Assembly (NCBI RefSeq): GCF_008017455.1
Contig: NZ_VRTY01000034.1
Coordinates: 1-55,928 of the forward strand
Length of the DNA stretch: 55,928 nt
Reading direction: 5' to 3'
Source: Pontibacter qinzhouensis
Lineage (GTDB): Bacteria; Bacteroidota; Bacteroidia; Cytophagales; Hymenobacteraceae
The number at the start of each line of letters is the position of its first letter. The first letter of the stretch is position 1. The position numbers were made by a program, and so were the translations under genes. Shown one piece after another: positions 53,051-55,928 of the stretch. The notes under the pieces are model-generated. The model did no database searches and was not told the origin of the DNA. It was given only the letters and a program-made list of their open reading frames with translations.

Positions 53051-54027
53051 GGGTTACTTTTGGGTTGCTGTTGGTCGAGGTTTAATAAGGGGAGCACGTT
53101 GTTGCCCCGTTCGTCCACAATTACTTTGGTGCCTATTTTGGGCAGGATTCTTTCCATGGTTTCGAGGTAGATGCGTTTTTTGGTTACCTCGGGCGCTTTG
53201 GCGTATTCCTGGTACAGGGAGGTGAAGCGATCGGCCTCGCCGGTGGCTCCGTTTATCCTGGTAAGCGCATAGGCCTCTGCCAATTGAACCGTTTCATCGG
53301 CCTCGCCACGCGCACGCGGAATAATGCGGTTATAATCGGCCTCGGCCTGGTTAATGAGTGTTTCGCGCTCTTGCTGGGCCTGGTTTACGGCATTGAACGA
53401 CGGTTTTACCGGTTCAGGCGGATTCACATCCTGCAGCACGACCTGGTCTATCCGGATGCCGTTCTCATATTCTTCGCACATTTTCTGGAGCAGCACTTCC
53501 ACACTGGTGGCCACTTCCTGGCGGCCTACCGTCAGGACCTCGTTCACGGTGCGGTCGCCTACGATTTTGCGCATTGCAGACTCCGACATGTCGTGGAGAG
53601 CTTTTTCGGCATCTCGTACCCGGAACAGGTAATAGTACGAGTTCACGATGCGGTACTGCACCACCCACTCTACATTGGCCAGGTTCAGGTCGCCGGTCAG
53701 CATCAGCGATTCGTCTGCAAAATTCTCGCTTGAGTATCGGGTGTTGTTGCCCGTATTAGCCGTTCGGAAGCCGAACTCCTGCTTCAGCTGCCGTTGCACC
53801 GGTATTTTGTACATTCTTTCAATCCCAAACGGAAGAATAAAACTCAGCCCTGGCTCCACGGTTCGGTTATACTGGCCCACATAGAGCACCACGCCTTCTT
53901 CTTCGGGGCCAATAGTCTTCACCGAGGTGAGTATCAAAATCAGCAGAAAGAGACCAAGCAGCACCTTCCGAAAATGTTTCTGAAAGAGATACAGGTAATA
54001 TTGAAATTTGTAATTTTCTTCGAACAT
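53047..54027 (-). CDS. hflK: HflK: SPFH-family membrane protein regulating FtsH protease
   Basis: 326 residues. A membrane helix (VLLGLFLLILILTSV) is followed by GPEEEGVVLYVGQYNRTVEPGL, the start of the SPFH domain, then NLANVEWVVQYRI, ESAMRKIVGDRTVNEVLTVGRQ and IRIDQVVLQDVNPPEPVKPSFN, the HflK signatures. It lacks the long Gly-rich N-terminus of E. coli HflK. First gene of the hflK-hflC pair (ATGA overlap). The 512-bp gap to the next gene holds element copy 17. Confidence 0.93.
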   Translation of the reverse strand: MFEENYKFQYYLYLFQKHFRKVLLGLFLLILILTSVKTIGPEEEGVVLYVGQYNRTVEPGLSFILPFGIERMYKIPVQRQLKQEFGFRTANTGNNTRYSSENFADESLMLTGDLNLANVEWVVQYRIVNSYYYLFRVRDAEKALHDMSESAMRKIVGDRTVNEVLTVGRQEVATSVEVLLQKMCEEYENGIRIDQVVLQDVNPPEPVKPSFNAVNQAQQERETLINQAEADYNRIIPRARGEADETVQLAEAYALTRINGATGEADRFTSLYQEYAKAPEVTKKRIYLETMERILPKIGTKVIVDERGNNVLPLLNLDQQQPKSNP

Positions 54028-54259
54028 AAGGCTACAGACTCAATTACTGAACTATTTAAGGATTTATTCTAATATAGTGCTAAAGTCTAACTTATGCTAA
54101 GAATAAATAAATAATGTGCCGCAGCCTTAAAGAAGTAGCATCTGCAAAGGTCAGTAATAACCCCATAGCATGCGCAGCTCATGCACCTGCCCAAACAAAA
54201 AAGATAAAAATCTGATTTAGTGAAAGTTTCGGACCAAAATAAATAGAGTAATAGCTTGC

Positions 54260-54315
54260 ACCCTTGACCGTAAAACCCAGAAAACCTTCTGAAGGCTATT
54301 TTCATTCGAATAATT
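54260..54315 (-). repeat. 57-bp dispersed element, copy 17
   Basis: On + ACCCTTGACCG to TTTTCATTCGAATAATT. The CCTTCTGAAGG stem is followed by CTATTTTC. The remaining bases of 54028-54539 show no coding or RNA signal. Confidence 0.9.
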
Positions 54316-54539
54316 CGAATCCTGCATTAGACGTGGAGGCAGTCAACTTGTATAATTTTAAGGCTTAGTTTATGACTCACCTTACTACTTCTGCTGTTCT
54401 GTTTGTTCTAGCCGAATAATATGTAGGTGTTGTTACTAACTACACCAGGTTTAGAGATAACAATGAAGACCTTCAGTTGAGGCAATGACAGTAGTGGCAG
54501 AACATGCGCGTAAAAGAGAAGCAAATTTAAACCCTTTGG

Positions 54540-54788
54540 CTAGAAATCCGGAGTGAGGAAATCCTGAAAATCAACTTGCTCAATATAAGGGTCAACTACG
54601 GCAACAGCGTTAGCAGATTTTTTGAATGTGCTGATAACCTGTGCTGCTTTACCCGCCCATAGCTCCACAAACACACCATTTAGCGAGTACAGCGTTACCT
54701 GCCACTCCTTATATTGCCGCCGGCCCAGCACAATGCCGTCTTTCGCTAAAGATTCTGTCTGGCTCCGCAACGGAAGCCTTTCAAACAT
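54540..54788 (-). CDS. Small conserved-looking protein, unknown
   Basis: 82 residues from the ATG at 54788. It begins MFERLPLRSQTESLAKDG, with a beta-rich middle WQVTLYSLNGVFVELWAGK and an acidic, amphipathic end ending in DFLTPDF. No signal peptide or membrane segment. Reading from an upstream TTG would add four residues. The regular composition and codon usage support a real gene, but no family was recognised. It may be a cytoplasmic accessory protein. Confidence 0.6.
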   Translation of the reverse strand: MFERLPLRSQTESLAKDGIVLGRRQYKEWQVTLYSLNGVFVELWAGKAAQVISTFKKSANAVAVVDPYIEQVDFQDFLTPDF

Positions 54789-54935
54789 TGAATATTCCAA
54801 AGTGCTCAGGTTGATTTGTTTTTTATTGATGAAGTATGGCAGCTACGAATTAGTTTCATTTTAAGCTTATTTGCGAACCAAGTACCTGCCAAGGAGTTCT
54901 GTCGGATATAGTAACCGGTTCAGTATTGGCCACTA

Positions 54936-54992
54936 AATTATTCTAATGAAAACAGCCTCCAGAAGATTTTGCATCCGAATTCTGCCAAGGGT
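54936..54992 (+). repeat. 57-bp dispersed element, copy 18
   Basis: AATTATTCTAATGAAAACAG to TTCTGCCAAGGGT, 57 bp, close to the consensus. It lies in the gap 54789-55162, which also holds the inverted repeat at 55053-55102. Confidence 0.93.
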
Positions 54993-55052
54993 CCACCCGA
55001 TATGTTTTAGCGAAATGTACTTAGTAAGTGCTGGTTTTGCTGCAAATACGTC

Positions 55053-55102
55053 GCATCTGGTCTTTTAGCCTGCTCTAATAAGAAAGCTAAAAGACCAGAT
55101 GC
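55053..55102. repeat. Perfect 17-bp inverted repeat without T-tract
   Basis: GCATCTGGTCTTTTAGC (55053-55069) and GCTAAAAGACCAGATGC (55086-55102), 16-base loop. It lies 61 bp past the DUF808 gene's stop codon. A stable hairpin but lacking the T-run of a standard terminator. Confidence 0.75.
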
Positions 55103-55162
55103 CTGCCTGAAGCTCCTGCTGCACCAAAGCTGCTTTGCTTTTTGTTACAGTAATACCAACAG

Positions 55163-55928
55163 TTAACTTACCGCTTGCTTTTTAGGTTTCAGGCTACTTG
55201 CCAGGGCCACTACTTTAGCAATAACAGCACCTATTACCAAACCTGCAATAGCACAAGCCAGTGCTTTGGCAAGCCAGGCCAGAATTGGTACATTTTCCAG
55301 GGCATGCTCCAGGTTATGCAGCGCGTGGCTTGTAAAAGGAATGCCATGTGCAATAATCTCTGCTCCTACCCATAACATGGCAACCGTTCCGATATACCCG
55401 AGTGCCTGTAAGAAACCAGGCATAACCTTCACCATGCCTTGGCCAAACTTCCTGACTTGCGGATGGTTATTTTCTTTGGCCATGTGCATGCCAATATCAT
55501 CGGCTTTTACAATGAGCCCAACAAACCCGTAAACGGCGAAGGTAATAAATATGGCTACAGCCAGCATAACGGCTATTTGGGTCGTTAATTCTTTGTCGGC
55601 TACCGTAGAGTAAGTAATGGCTACAATTTCCGCAGAAAGAATCAGATCGGTACGGACTGCTCCTTTTACACGTGTTTTCTCTAATTCATCCGGTGTAATT
55701 ACCTCTACTTCTTCGCCTGCTTGGTGTGGGTCATCTGTGTGATGTTTGCTAAACATGGAATGTACTTTTTCGTAGCCCTCGAAGCACAGAAAAGCACCTC
55801 CTACCATTAATATGGGGCTTATGGCCCATGGCGCGAAGAACCCGAGCAGAAGGGCCGCCGGGCTTAGCAACAGCACCTTGTTTAGCAGCGACTTTTTTGC
55901 GATCTGGTATATAATCGAGAGTTCCCGC
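55163..55928 (-). CDS. DUF808-family membrane protein, N-terminus beyond the window
   Basis: The reading frame is open to the right edge; 255 codons are visible (upstream residues read RELSIIYQIAKKSLLNKV). Several membrane segments are seen, with the family motif GGAFLCFEGYEKV, the cytoplasmic acidic loop EEVEVITPDELEKTRVKGAVRTDLILSAEIVAI, and C-terminal glycine-rich helices. DUF808 (YedI-like) proteins are of unknown function. Ends in a basic tail LKPKKQAVS. The rest of the gene must lie beyond 55928. Confidence 0.88.
   Translation of the reverse strand, partial: RELSIIYQIAKKSLLNKVLLLSPAALLLGFFAPWAISPILMVGGAFLCFEGYEKVHSMFSKHHTDDPHQAGEEVEVITPDELEKTRVKGAVRTDLILSAEIVAITYSTVADKELTTQIAVMLAVAIFITFAVYGFVGLIVKADDIGMHMAKENNHPQVRKFGQGMVKVMPGFLQALGYIGTVAMLWVGAEIIAHGIPFTSHALHNLEHALENVPILAWLAKALACAIAGLVIGAVIAKVVALASSLKPKKQAVS

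Noticed and set aside
54305..54345. tRNA-like TTCGAATCC stretch
   Set aside because: No cloverleaf can be formed around it and it overlaps the end of element copy 17.
287..54992. CRISPR array suggested by repeated 57-bp units
   Set aside because: Copies are kilobases apart, in both orientations, with no regular spacers and no cas genes.

Overview
The window reads as chromosome of a Bacteroidota member, most likely Cytophagales and close to the Hymenobacteraceae (Pontibacter-like). The reasons are two SusC/SusD nutrient-uptake operons, type IX secretion (T9SS) sorting domains, many SPII lipoproteins, weak ribosome binding sites, and -7 promoter elements of the form TAnnTTTG. The genus is inference. 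No rRNA, tRNA, CRISPR array, transposase or phage gene was seen.

Layout. 1-3.1 kb: tail of a ribosome-hibernation factor gene, metK, and a PAP2 phosphatase. 3.1-14.5 kb: two complete SusC/SusD operons on the minus strand, the first with an extra lipoprotein, separated by about 1.5 kb of gene-free DNA. 15.7-21.9 kb: an S9 peptidase, an exported amidase and a MOSC protein. 22-29.7 kb: a T9SS-exported M1 aminopeptidase, small membrane proteins (TM2, DUF2752), a DUF2059 protein, a RibD/DHFR-like reductase, a DEAD-box helicase and an HxExD metallo-beta-lactamase-fold protein. 30-35.3 kb: a tight TetR - ABC - HlyD - TolC export operon whose ABC ATPase motifs are unusually degenerate. 36-44.5 kb: a secreted alpha/beta hydrolase, two FKBP lipoproteins with an NrnA-like DHH phosphoesterase, ndk, a LysM protein, a small lipoprotein, an MFS transporter and a second hydrolase. 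45-56 kb: dxs, scpA, a UPF0104-type membrane protein, an FAD monooxygenase, a two-gene lipoprotein/barrel operon, hflK-hflC, a small unknown protein and a DUF808 gene cut by the window edge.

How the genes work together. The SusCD systems and the exported peptidases (S9, M1) and amidase would fit uptake of peptides or amides from outside, but no substrate can be proven from the sequence. Most other genes are housekeeping: SAM, nucleotide and isoprenoid synthesis, chromosome segregation, and membrane protein quality control.

The strongest unexplained signal lies between the genes. A dispersed element of nearly constant 57-bp length occurs 18 times, plus three fragments, in both orientations. 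It begins AATTATTCTAATGAAAA, ends CCAAGGGT, and can fold into a hairpin with T-rich flanks. Some copies form convincing terminators, for example after metK and after the 36.2-kb hydrolase. At least three further short repeat families, and a GC-rich structured block flanked by 22-bp direct repeats, share the same intergenic spaces.
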